NCBI RefSeq assembly: GCF_000621565.1 | Contig: NZ_KK211308.1 | Span: forward strand, 124,001-188,000 | DNA from: Butyrivibrio sp. LB2008 | Lineage (GTDB): Bacteria > Bacillota > Clostridia > Lachnospirales > Lachnospiraceae | Length of the DNA: 64,000 nt | Direction: 5' to 3' | Part shown: in pieces, positions 24,543-32,344 of the stretch | How positions within the stretch are numbered: position 1 is the first letter of the stretch | Layout: every line of letters begins with the position of its first letter | Translations under genes and position numbers: made by a program | The notes under the pieces: model-generated | What the model was told of the DNA's origin: nothing | Databases searched by the model: none | Seen by the model: only the letters and a program-made list of their open reading frames with translations

Positions 24543-25430
24543 ATGAATCAGCGTCAGTTACATTATTTTTTGGAAGTATACTCGCAGAACAGCATCACCA
24601 AGGCTGCGAACAATCTTTTTGTCACTCCACAGGGACTTAGTAAGACCATCTCAACTCTTGAAAAAGAGCTGGGTGTGCAATTGTTCAAACATAAAAGCAA
24701 CAGGATCCTGCCGACCGCAGAAGCTGCGCGACTTGCGATCCACGCGAAATATATAATCGATGAATATGATGTGATAACAAACAGGCTTTTCCAGGAAAAA
24801 TCCACAGTAAAGACCGTTACAATATACTGTTCTTACGATGTTCCTCAGCTTATATCAGCATCTTTTTTCAGAGAGTTTAATGAATCTTTTCCGAACATAA
24901 GGATAAATATAAAAGAGTATCCGGATGACTATGCTCTTAAAAAGGTTGAAAATAATGAAGTTGAACTGGCCATACTTCCCGGCCCGTTCAACCCTCACAA
25001 AATTTCTTATACTCATTTGTGTACGGAATCTTTTTGTATTGTGGTAAATAAAACTCATCCTTTGGCAGAATACGACTCCGTTCCTTTTTCAAAAATAGCA
25101 AACGAATCGCTCGTCATCAAGGATTCTTCATCCTTTACAAGCATCAATCAGATCTATACTTTTCTCGGTTCAAAGAACGCACCAAGTATCATTCTTGAAA
25201 CTTCCGACGTTCATCTAATTCATCAAATGGCCGAGGATTCTCAGATTGTTGGCATCAGTCTCATGTATCTCGCCCGCAAGATCCGCTCAGACAAGATAAA
25301 AGTCATTCCTTTCGACGAGGACTGGCTATCGAAGAAGCTGTTCATCGTCCACAACAAGAATAATATTCTCAGCAATGAGGCGCTGCTTTTTGAAGAAGCG
25401 CTTGTGAAATTCTTTAAGTTAAGCAGCTGA
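24543..25430 (+). CDS. LysR-family transcriptional regulator
   Basis: 295 residues from MNQRQLHYFLEVYSQNSITK at 24543, which has AGGGGG seven bases upstream. The longer frame to 24507 is not supported. N-terminal winged helix (KAANNLFVTPQGLSKTISTLEKELGVQLF) and a type-2 periplasmic-binding-like effector domain (about 90–295). Divergent to the RidA/dehydrogenase operon and the natural candidate for its activator, with the substrate or its imine as co-inducer by inference. Confidence 0.9.
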   Translation: MNQRQLHYFLEVYSQNSITKAANNLFVTPQGLSKTISTLEKELGVQLFKHKSNRILPTAEAARLAIHAKYIIDEYDVITNRLFQEKSTVKTVTIYCSYDVPQLISASFFREFNESFPNIRINIKEYPDDYALKKVENNEVELAILPGPFNPHKISYTHLCTESFCIVVNKTHPLAEYDSVPFSKIANESLVIKDSSSFTSINQIYTFLGSKNAPSIILETSDVHLIHQMAEDSQIVGISLMYLARKIRSDKIKVIPFDEDWLSKKLFIVHNKNNILSNEALLFEEALVKFFKLSS

Positions 25431-25527
25431 TGTATCTCACACCCGTTTTCAAATACTTAAATTGCCTTGCATTCGCTCCCAAGTACGATAAGATTGTCGC
25501 CTGGATTCATGTCAAAAAATTTTCTGA

Positions 25528-26913
25528 TTATGCCAATAATGTGGTTACAGGCTCTTTTTCCACGCGGATGTCCTGGTATCTGTAGATTGACAGGACAAGG
25601 CCGAGGAGGATGTAGTCGATTATGATATTGGTGATGCCAAGGCTGAAAAAAGGAAGTGTTGTCCCTGTCAGCGGAAAAAGACCTGTTACAATCAAAATAT
25701 TCGAAACCGCCTGTACTGCTATTACAATTCCGCAGCTGCATCCAACTATAGATCCGAGACTGTTTTTCTGCTTAACAGAAATTCTGAATACGTAAACTGC
25801 CAGTATGATCAAGCTGATCATTATTACTGCAACTGTCAATTTGCCGCATGTGGCAGCAATTGATACCAATATATAATCTACCGAAGCTTCAGGCGTTAAT
25901 TGTACAGCTTCAATCGCACTGTCACTTTTTCCTATGAAATTGCTTCTTAGAAAAATATTATCCAGGCATGTATTGATATAATTCATATACTTAATCGTAT
26001 TTCCGTCAATACTTCCAAAATTCAATCCCCAATGCGAAAGCCATGCCTGTATACGTGCCTTTTGGTAATCAGCAGTCATACTACCAAAAAAATACGTAAT
26101 AACTGCTATAAAGCCGATTCCAATCCCTATAAAAACTTTACGCTTATTAACTCTATACCAGTTCTTATTAAGTGCGATCATAAAAAGTATGCTCTCTGAA
26201 AACAGCATGAATATTACAAAAGGCATCCATCCGGCATCATATAAACTTTGTAAAAAAGCAGGCGCGATCATCCATAAAAAAATCTTGAACAGTGCACCTG
26301 CGCCTTTGTTTCTATAGTCATACAATATTCCTGCAAACATTGGCAGATATAGTAAATAAAGAGCATGTGTTTGAAAAGCTATCCCCAAAATGCAAATATA
26401 TCTTTTAGCCCCATTTATTGATACTCCGAATATAAAAACCAGAACTGCCAATGAAATCAATAAGACAGCAGCGATCAACCTGCTCTTTCCGGCCAGAATA
26501 GTATAATCCAATCGATAGACTATGATCATCATTACCAGCCCGAATAAAACACCAATTGTATGCTTAAGCAATAAGCCTTCGGCAAACTGATTACCGATAA
26601 CGCTTTCACGAGGCATAGCGGCAAATAATACCCCCAGCACTCCCACACTGAGGATGCTTATGTAAATAACATACAACAAAAACTTCCATTCCAGGCGAGG
26701 TCTGTGTATGCGGTCAAGATTCACTCCAACGCTCACGGGATCTCCCATCTCTTTTACCGCCTGTAATACCGCACTGTCATGATCCATGCCTTTCTTTTGC
26801 AAGCCTTCGGCGCGATCCTCTATATGAGCCTTTAATTCATCACTCGCAAATTCCCTTGCCTTTTTATCACGGATCTGATTCTTAATCTCAGTCAAATACT
26901 CTTCTATTCCCAT
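25528..26913 (-). CDS. FtsW/RodA/SpoVE-family protein with N-terminal cytoplasmic domain
   Basis: 461 residues. A soluble helical N-terminus (1–72; IEEYLTEIKNQIRDKKAREF, later VKEMGDPVSVGVNLDRIHRP) resembles the permease-prefix/HAAS-type domain usually encoded with PadR regulators. About ten helices follow. The FtsW signature appears as TGLFPLTGTTLPFFSLG. The segment aligned to the catalytic Asp region reads ASVDYILVSIAATCGKL: the Asp is kept but the usual following E-E is lost. So it is a divergent SEDS protein, either a specialised glycosyltransferase or an inactive relative. Paired with the PadR gene upstream. Confidence 0.85.
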   Translation of the reverse strand: MGIEEYLTEIKNQIRDKKAREFASDELKAHIEDRAEGLQKKGMDHDSAVLQAVKEMGDPVSVGVNLDRIHRPRLEWKFLLYVIYISILSVGVLGVLFAAMPRESVIGNQFAEGLLLKHTIGVLFGLVMMIIVYRLDYTILAGKSRLIAAVLLISLAVLVFIFGVSINGAKRYICILGIAFQTHALYLLYLPMFAGILYDYRNKGAGALFKIFLWMIAPAFLQSLYDAGWMPFVIFMLFSESILFMIALNKNWYRVNKRKVFIGIGIGFIAVITYFFGSMTADYQKARIQAWLSHWGLNFGSIDGNTIKYMNYINTCLDNIFLRSNFIGKSDSAIEAVQLTPEASVDYILVSIAATCGKLTVAVIMISLIILAVYVFRISVKQKNSLGSIVGCSCGIVIAVQAVSNILIVTGLFPLTGTTLPFFSLGITNIIIDYILLGLVLSIYRYQDIRVEKEPVTTLLA

Positions 26914-26972
26914 TATGTCTCCTCTCTCTCATGTTAGTTGCAATGTGTTGATAATTGTCAATCAATGTAACA

Positions 26973-27305
26973 TCACACCGAAAGCGCAAGTACATTTGCA
27001 ACCGCCGCCGTATAAGTGTCCCATTCCTCAAGTTTGCTCTTGAGATACTTTTTTCCCTCACCTGTTATGGAGTAATACTTTCTTACTTTCCCATAACCGG
27101 CTTTCTCATACGACACGAGATATTTCTTTGATTCCAGCGAATGCAAAAGAGGATAAAGCGTACCGACTTTGAGTTCAAAGACATTTTGAGATCTCTCGCT
27201 AAGTGTCTCGATCATTTCATAGCCGTACATGTCTTTTTCCGAAAGAAGTTTAAGCAGCATTGTGCCCATGCTTCCCGATAACAGCGTCTTGTCTATATTA
27301 TTCAT
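26973..27305 (-). CDS. PadR-family transcriptional regulator
   Basis: 110 residues. N-terminal winged helix with MLLKLLSEKDMYGYEMIETL and ELKVGTLYPLLHSLESKKYL, then YYSITGEGKKYLKSKLEEW, the PadR-s2 pattern. It ends in a short C-terminal dimerisation helix. It is 60 bp upstream of the FtsW-like gene in the same direction, the standard PadR/HAAS-domain pairing. Likely represses this operon by binding the ATATCGAT repeats just upstream. Confidence 0.92.
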   Translation of the reverse strand: MNNIDKTLLSGSMGTMLLKLLSEKDMYGYEMIETLSERSQNVFELKVGTLYPLLHSLESKKYLVSYEKAGYGKVRKYYSITGEGKKYLKSKLEEWDTYTAAVANVLALSV

Positions 27306-27320
27306 CGCAGTATTCCTCCT

Positions 27321-27374
27321 ATATCGATTATCAATATATATCGATAGTCAATATTCTATATCGATATTCGATAT
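27321..27374 (-). promoter_or_regulatory. ATATCGAT repeats, probable PadR operator
   Basis: ATATCGAT occurs at 27321–27328, 27338–27345 and 27358–27365. The third copy continues as ATTCGATAT to form a larger dyad. The cluster covers the region immediately upstream of the padR ribosome binding site, which fits autorepression. Confidence 0.6.
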
Positions 27375-27435
27375 AAGTCAATATGCTGAATCTGTCTGTT
27401 TTTTATTAAATTGCTTCTTGTGAAAAAAAGACTGA

Positions 27436-27633
27436 TTATTTATAGTCTGACGATACGTCCACAAACGACCTGCTGCCATTTATGTAGTCAGCATAAGCCG
27501 TCTCGGCGTCTTTTCCGTGAAAAACTTTACAAAGACCGCACATATCGCAATCCGCAATGCACGGGAATCTCTTTTTTATATAATCTCTTCGTTCTTCAGA
27601 TGTAGATTCTGCTATCTCAGGCGCATCTCCCAT
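27436..27633 (-). CDS. Small Cys-rich protein, paralogue of 27648–27869
   Basis: 65 residues from MGDAPEIAESTSEERRDYIK at 27633, with GAGGAG upstream. A longer frame to 27780 overlaps the neighbour and is not supported. Pattern T-x-E-E-R-x-x-x-I, CIADCDMCGLC, then YADYINGSRSF. It shares this order of motifs with the next upstream gene, so the two are tandem duplicates. The Cys cluster suggests metal or redox binding. No function is known to me. Confidence 0.65.
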   Translation of the reverse strand: MGDAPEIAESTSEERRDYIKKRFPCIADCDMCGLCKVFHGKDAETAYADYINGSRSFVDVSSDYK

Positions 27634-27647
27634 AAGCTCTAATCTCC

Positions 27648-27869
27648 TCAATGAATCTGCCTGTCCTGGCGGTACTTCTCCATATATTCCATGTTTATTT
27701 CGCGAATTTCTTTTTTCCCATCGATATAATCCTGATAAATATCCCAGGGACTTCCTCCGCCGAGCCAGCATGATGAACAATTCTCACACCCCCCGCCGCA
27801 ATCAAGCGATGAACGGATGATCTGTTCTCTCTCTTCTCTTGTAGTATCTTTTATAAGAATTGATTTCAT
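27648..27869 (-). CDS. Small Cys-rich protein (often mislabelled PurH)
   Basis: 73 residues from MKSILIKDTTREEREQIIR at 27869, with AGGAG upstream. Motifs CGGGCENCSSC, MYQDYIDG-like IYQDYIDGKKEIREINMEY. Small clostridial proteins with this DTTREER … YQDYIDGKKE layout are sometimes called purine biosynthesis protein PurH in databases, but they are far too short and unlike the bifunctional enzyme. It overlaps nothing and is 14 bp upstream of its paralogue. Confidence 0.7.
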   Translation of the reverse strand: MKSILIKDTTREEREQIIRSSLDCGGGCENCSSCWLGGGSPWDIYQDYIDGKKEIREINMEYMEKYRQDRQIH

Positions 27870-27947
27870 AAAAAATCTCCTATTGTGACTTTCCACAGCT
27901 CCTCTTTCCTGACATTTTGTACACCTCATCCCGAGCATCTTTTTGCC

Positions 27948-28217
27948 AAACACAGATAACGATATTCACTTCTACGGTCCTTATCTGTGTTTTTCTGCTG
28001 TTTTCCTCGGGATTCCTCGTTCAAACACAGATAACGATATTCACTTCTACGGTTCTTATCTGTGTTTTTCTGCTGTTCCCCTCGGGATTCCTCATTCAAA
28101 CACAGATAACGATATGCATTTCTACGGTTCTTATCTGTGTTTTTCTGCTGTTTCCCTCGGGATTCCTCATTCAAACACAGATAAATGATATCACCCGCTC
28201 AATTCTGATCTGTGTTT
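27948..28217. repeat. Four-copy tandem array of 75-bp palindromic unit
   Basis: Units begin at 27948, 28023, 28098 and 28173, exactly 75 bp apart. Each has a 45-bp core with perfect 12-bp arms AAACACAGATAA / TTATCTGTGTTT (in the last copy the arms are eroded to about nine bp) around a 21-nt loop containing CTTCTACGG. A 30-bp conserved linker follows the first three (CTGCTGTTTTCCTCGGGATT region). The last copy has a different loop and no linker. Open frames through it exist in several phases only because 75 is divisible by three. Confidence 0.92.
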
Positions 28218-28391
28218 CCCGATTTCTTTATAAATCGCTGAGTAGCTAAAACTTTCTCTTAAAAAATCATCCATAGCTGTCCTTCGTTGTTATTGATTCA
28301 TCCGGATGCAAAGATATAGATATACTATAGCAGAACAAAAAATATCTTGCGAATCTTTCGCGAAGGCGGTATGACACGGTAGTTTATATTT

Positions 28392-28438
28392 AGTTGCAAT
28401 AACAAATTGTTGACATCCGCAACTATATCATCTAATAT
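28392..28438 (+). promoter_or_regulatory. Promoter and dyad operator of marR–gnat pair
   Basis: TTGACA (28410–28415), 17 bp, TAATAT (28433–28438) is a near-consensus σA promoter. An inverted repeat AGTTGC (28392–28397) / GCAACT (28419–28424), with an inner AACAA/TTGTT, spans the −35 and spacer, as expected for MarR autorepression. Confidence 0.75.
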
Positions 28439-28464
28439 TATCACCTAAAGGAGGTTGTATCTTA

Positions 28465-28920
28465 ATGGACCAAGTGAAGCTTTTTAGAGAATATACACGA
28501 CAGCTCTATCGTAATCTTGAAAATATGGATAGAAGCGATTGTTGCCAGTGCAATGTTAATACTTTGCAATGCTATATAGTTGTTGAAATAGGCAGGACTC
28601 CCGGTATTTGTTTAAAAGATCTGGCCAGCCTGCTCCACGTTGACAAAAGCGGTATAAGCAGAGCCATAGAGGAGCTTGTTCAAAAAGATTATGTTATCAG
28701 AGAGCCTTCTAAATCCGATCGCCGCAGCGTTGTTTTGACACTTACCGATATCGGAGCATCGCATTTTAACAAAATAGAAGCGGACATGTACAAGAAATTC
28801 AAAAGGGTATTCTCTAATATTGCTAAAGATAAAAAAGATATGGTTCTTGAAGCACTACAAATCTTTAATGAAGCTTGCAGAAAAACGGAGGAAAATTGTT
28901 GTGATCAGGGAAATGTGTGA
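28465..28920 (+). CDS. MarR-family transcriptional regulator, Cys-rich
   Basis: 151 residues. Winged helix with LKDLASLLHVDKSGISRAIEEL and the wing KSDRRSVVLTLTDIG. A cysteine cluster DCCQCNVNTLQC near residues 29–40 and a Cys-containing tail (CRKTEENCCDQ) stand out, suggesting thiol, metal or arsenic-type sensing (inference). AGGAGG precedes the ATG. The last 20 bp overlap the acetyltransferase gene, so the two are coupled. Confidence 0.9.
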   Translation: MDQVKLFREYTRQLYRNLENMDRSDCCQCNVNTLQCYIVVEIGRTPGICLKDLASLLHVDKSGISRAIEELVQKDYVIREPSKSDRRSVVLTLTDIGASHFNKIEADMYKKFKRVFSNIAKDKKDMVLEALQIFNEACRKTEENCCDQGNV

Positions 28921-29377
28921 AACAGATTGGAAAAGAGTGGCTGAAATATATGAACAGGGCTTATCAAGCGGGACAGCGACTTTCAACACCGAATGTCCCA
29001 GCTATGAAGACTGGAATAACAGCCACATCAAAGAATGCAGGTACGTTTACGAAGAGTCCGGCAAAGTTGTTGGATGGATCGCCATAAGCCCGACATCCAG
29101 CCGCTGCGTTTATAAAGGATGTGTCGAAATGAGCATCTATATTGATTCGGCTTATCGCGGCAAAGGGATAGGCACCGCTTTGGTAAATCATCTAATCTCG
29201 GAGAGCCAAAAGGCCGGTTATTGGAGCATCTATTCAGCAATAATCTCCATAAACGAAGCAAGTATAAAATTACATAAAAAATGCGGTTTCCGCGAAATCG
29301 GCTACCGCGAAAGAATCGCCAAAGACAGATTTGGCAACTGGCAAAATACTACTTTGATGGAATATAGAGTTTCATAA
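28901..29377 (+). CDS. GNAT acetyltransferase, phosphinothricin/arsinothricin type
   Basis: 158 residues from GTG at 28901 (reads VIREMCETDWKRVAEIYEQG), with GGAGG nine bases upstream. The acetyl-CoA loop is YRGKGIGTALVNHLI. SGTATFNTECPSYEDW and the C-terminal FGNWQNTTLMEYRV are characteristic of the Pat/Bar/ArsN group that N-acetylates phosphinothricin-like or arsinothricin amino acids. The Cys-rich MarR partner makes an organoarsenical substrate worth considering, but sequence alone does not decide. Confidence 0.85.
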   Translation: MIREMCETDWKRVAEIYEQGLSSGTATFNTECPSYEDWNNSHIKECRYVYEESGKVVGWIAISPTSSRCVYKGCVEMSIYIDSAYRGKGIGTALVNHLISESQKAGYWSIYSAIISINEASIKLHKKCGFREIGYRERIAKDRFGNWQNTTLMEYRVS

Positions 29378-29518
29378 ATATTTATAAAAAGAGGCCTCTA
29401 TCCCTTTTTTTGGAGATTGAGGTCTCTACGCTACATATCAATCAATTTCCTCTACCGTTCCCACGCGTTGTACACCGGTTTTTCTGCAATTGCATTTTTG
29501 GGCTGAATTATTCTATGT

Positions 29519-30376
29519 TTATTCGAATTCACCTCTGTGTTGCTCAAAAAACTCAAAGTATGTCCTTACTCCTTCAAGCTCCGTCCACTTCTTGATATCA
29601 ACCGGGCTTTCATCCAGATCGTAGATCCGTGCCCCTTTAAGTGCAAGCAGAAACGGTGAATGAGTCGCAATGATAAACTGGCAACCGAAAAACCTCGCCG
29701 AGTTCTGGATGAACTCCAATAGTTCAAACTGCCTCTGCGGAGAAAGTGAGTTTTCAGGCTCGTCCAGCAAATACAAGCCGTTGTCCTTGATCTTCTCAGC
29801 AAAGTATTGCAAAGCGCTTTCGCCGTTGCTGTGTGTAATAACGTTTTTTCCAATCGATTCTCTGACATATCTCGATTGAGTCTTTGAGCGGGCGTCTACT
29901 ATTTTTTTGAGCTGCTCATAATCATCCAGCGACTGCATCCGGAATGTGGAATTCTTATTCTCTATCCACTCATCAAAAACCTGCTCTCTCTTGCGGTCCA
30001 CACCTTCATTAAGCGCACGCAGATTGAGCATGAAATCAAACACATCATCGCTTGTGATCATTCTGATCTCTTCGGGCTTTTCTCCGGGAGTCATCTCAAA
30101 CGAGCACATTTTCAGATAATCGCCAAAAAAGCTGGTCTTATTAAACAGTGTATCCCGCTTAGCCCCTATTTTTTCCGCCATCAGATTAAGCGCCGTGCTT
30201 TTTCCGGAGCCGTTATTTCCGTACAGAATCGTTATTTCCGAGAAAGATAAAGACTCCAGCATGTTTTCGGCAAACACGCCAAATGGGTAGAAAGAGCTGT
30301 AGCAGCTTCTTTCTATGTAGTTTACAAATTGTTCTTCCGCGTCAACTCCAGGGAATTTAAATGAATCGATGTACAT
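29519..30376 (-). CDS. AAA-type (SMC-like) ATPase
   Basis: 285 residues. Walker A YGNNGSGKSTALNLMA (about 54–66), ABC-like signature region around HSNGESALQYFAEKI, Walker B GLYLLDEPENSLSPQRQFEL and switch ATHSPFLLAL. This is the AAA_21/AAA_15 family found alone or with nucleases such as OLD. No nuclease or toxin partner is adjacent, so its role is unknown. The start site has only weak Shine–Dalgarno signal. Confidence 0.85.
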   Translation of the reverse strand: MYIDSFKFPGVDAEEQFVNYIERSCYSSFYPFGVFAENMLESLSFSEITILYGNNGSGKSTALNLMAEKIGAKRDTLFNKTSFFGDYLKMCSFEMTPGEKPEEIRMITSDDVFDFMLNLRALNEGVDRKREQVFDEWIENKNSTFRMQSLDDYEQLKKIVDARSKTQSRYVRESIGKNVITHSNGESALQYFAEKIKDNGLYLLDEPENSLSPQRQFELLEFIQNSARFFGCQFIIATHSPFLLALKGARIYDLDESPVDIKKWTELEGVRTYFEFFEQHRGEFE

Positions 30377-30397
30377 CCGGTTTATGTTATGCCTTTC

Positions 30398-31024
30398 TTA
30401 CAGTCTAATCCTGTATTTCTTCAAATTCACCTTGCCTTCTGTTATCTCAACTCCCTCGCTCTCCAATATCTGTGCTTGCTTCCACGCTCCGCCGAATGCA
30501 TATTCGCCGGCAAGTTCACCCTTGGCATTCACAACGCGGTGACAGGGAATCGTGCTTGGATCGGGATTTTTATGAAGCGCATTCCCAACAGCCCTTGCCA
30601 TCTTCCTGTCGCCGGCCATTTCTGCAACATCTGCATACGTTGCAACTTTCCCTTTAGGAATCTTTTTTACCGCTTCATATATTCTTTTTGTCGGAGAGTC
30701 CGTAACAAGATCGTAGCTCTCAGCGATCATCCGCTTTATGACATCATCGGGAATCGAGCCATCGAGAACAACCGTATTCCAATGCTCCTTGTTCTGATGA
30801 TATGCGGGAAGCACCGATTTATATGTCTTTCGCCAAAGGTCGCGCCACTGCGGATCAACCTTTAGATTCAAATTGATATAGCCGTCCTTTTCATATGTCC
30901 ACAAAAAGGCTTTCTTGGACTTTTTTACCCGAACAAGCTGCCAATTGGGATCATGAAACGGTGCCTCCCTGTAGGTGTCCGGGAAAGACATACCGTAGGT
31001 TAGGGCTTCTTCTCTTGTTTTCAT
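30398..31024 (-). CDS. MmcQ/YjbR domain fused to O6-alkylguanine alkyltransferase domain
   Basis: 208 residues. Residues 1–105 match the MmcQ/YjbR fold (REEALTYGMSFPDTYREAPF, later VDPQWRDLWRKTYK and HWNTVVLDGSIP). Residues 112–208 are an Ogt/MGMT DNA-binding domain with KIPKGKVATYADVAEMAG and active-site PCHRVV, keeping the acceptor Cys. The N-terminal Ada-like lobe of MGMT is absent, as in alkyltransferase-like proteins, but the Cys suggests catalysis. It should repair or flag alkylated guanine. The fusion occurs in one uninterrupted frame with a good AGGAG site. Confidence 0.88.
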   Translation of the reverse strand: MKTREEALTYGMSFPDTYREAPFHDPNWQLVRVKKSKKAFLWTYEKDGYINLNLKVDPQWRDLWRKTYKSVLPAYHQNKEHWNTVVLDGSIPDDVIKRMIAESYDLVTDSPTKRIYEAVKKIPKGKVATYADVAEMAGDRKMARAVGNALHKNPDPSTIPCHRVVNAKGELAGEYAFGGAWKQAQILESEGVEITEGKVNLKKYRIRL

Positions 31025-31104
31025 AAGGTGTCTCCTTTATGGTAACAGAAAACTTACTGTCAACACTTCAAACACATAATTCTCTCTTACGCTATCATAG
31101 CATA

Positions 31105-32130
31105 TTAAAACAGATATACCCTCTCTCTTAATTCTTTTGCGATGGATTCATATTCTTCTTTCGAAAACTCTTTTGACTCACTTATCGTTTTCAGATATTC
31201 CTCACAGATTTCGTTTGCTTTCTCTTTTTCTCCGAACTTCTCGTATACGATCATGAGGTTATGATTGAATTTCTTCCAAAAATGCTTCATATCGTCAGAC
31301 GTATATTCCGGAATTGAAGAAAAAGCTTTGGCAACATGCTCGCACCACTCAAGATTTTTGAGCGCCTCGTCCTTTTCTCCCCAATATGCATAGTTTTCCA
31401 TCATGCAATTAAGCTGGCTTAGCAAGACACTGCATAACTTCTTATTGGTCGCGGTCAGACTATCTTTCATTTCTTCAAAACCATGTTCAAAAAAGATAAG
31501 CTCAGAATATAAGAATTCCCTGACCTTTGCATTTTCAAGGCTTGGCAACACGTTGATATGCTCTCTGGCATTCTCAAAATCTTTCCTATGAATATAAATC
31601 CATGCAAGAGCGTAATGTGCTTTTTCCGCAAGACTTCTACTGTCAGTGTAGCGGATTATAGTTACACCCTTTTTTATTCCGTCTTCTAAAAGAGCATTCG
31701 CTCTCTCAGGGTCCTCAGCCAGTAATCCCTCCATGTCAATGTAATAGCTCAATTCGGCAACCTGCTGAACATACAATAGATTCATTTCAAAATTCATCGG
31801 ATTTCTGCTGACTTCACCCGCAAGATACTCCACCTTCTTAAGCGCACTTCCCCGTGCATCGGAAATATCATGCATCGCCTTAATTTTGTTTTTTACAGTT
31901 TCCAAAAGATAATCATCTTTGTCAGAAGGATTGTATCCAAGCAGCATGTCAGTAGTGACATTAAGTGCCTGCGCAATCGGCACGACCATAGAAACATCCG
32001 GAAGTCCCGCTTCTGACTCCCACCTGCTTACTGCCTGTGGTGTAACTCCCAGCATCCCTGCCAGTTCTTCCTGTGTAAAACCTTTATTTTTTCTAAAACC
32101 TCGTATATTGGCACCCAGATTGTTTTTCAC
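31105..32130 (-). CDS. XRE-family regulator with TPR-like C-terminal region
   Basis: About 341 residues from GTG at 32130 (reads VKNNLGANIRGFRKNKGFTQ), which has AAAGGG upstream. An ATG at 32202 gives a longer N-terminus without a site. The HTH is LAGMLGVTPQAVSRWESEAG, followed by PIAQALNVTTDMLLGYNP. The remaining 270 residues are helical repeats (TPR-like), with many paired aromatic/Ala positions. This architecture is common in clostridia, where the repeats may bind peptide or protein ligands. No regulated partner is obvious. Confidence 0.85.
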   Translation of the reverse strand: MKNNLGANIRGFRKNKGFTQEELAGMLGVTPQAVSRWESEAGLPDVSMVVPIAQALNVTTDMLLGYNPSDKDDYLLETVKNKIKAMHDISDARGSALKKVEYLAGEVSRNPMNFEMNLLYVQQVAELSYYIDMEGLLAEDPERANALLEDGIKKGVTIIRYTDSRSLAEKAHYALAWIYIHRKDFENAREHINVLPSLENAKVREFLYSELIFFEHGFEEMKDSLTATNKKLCSVLLSQLNCMMENYAYWGEKDEALKNLEWCEHVAKAFSSIPEYTSDDMKHFWKKFNHNLMIVYEKFGEKEKANEICEEYLKTISESKEFSKEEYESIAKELRERVYLF

Positions 32131-32344
32131 TTTTTTCCCTTTCCCGATTGACTCATCAACCGCATAAACTCGTTGTGTATCGGAAAATGTCTGCAGAATC
32201 ATCTTCTGAATTCAGAATACAGAAAAGCTTATAACATATCAAACAATGCATACTTGAGAAAAAAACAATCCTCTCCCCACTTGCCTATAACTCTCCTCAT
32301 ATTTCTTTTATATAAAAAACTTACTGAGCTTGGGATCATTGTCT

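Noticed and set aside
27648-27869. Purine biosynthesis protein PurH
   Set aside because: 73 residues with a Cys cluster cannot be the ~500-residue bifunctional enzyme, and no AICAR transformylase motif is present.
27917-28249. Protein-coding repeats across the 75-bp array (open frames on both strands)
   Set aside because: The unit length is a multiple of three, so any stop-free frame stays open. There is no ribosome binding site, and the DNA is constrained as an inverted repeat rather than by codons.
30398-31024. Frameshift-created fusion of two genes
   Set aside because: The MmcQ and alkyltransferase domains lie in one continuous frame with a sensible linker, and no second start signal precedes the alkyltransferase part.
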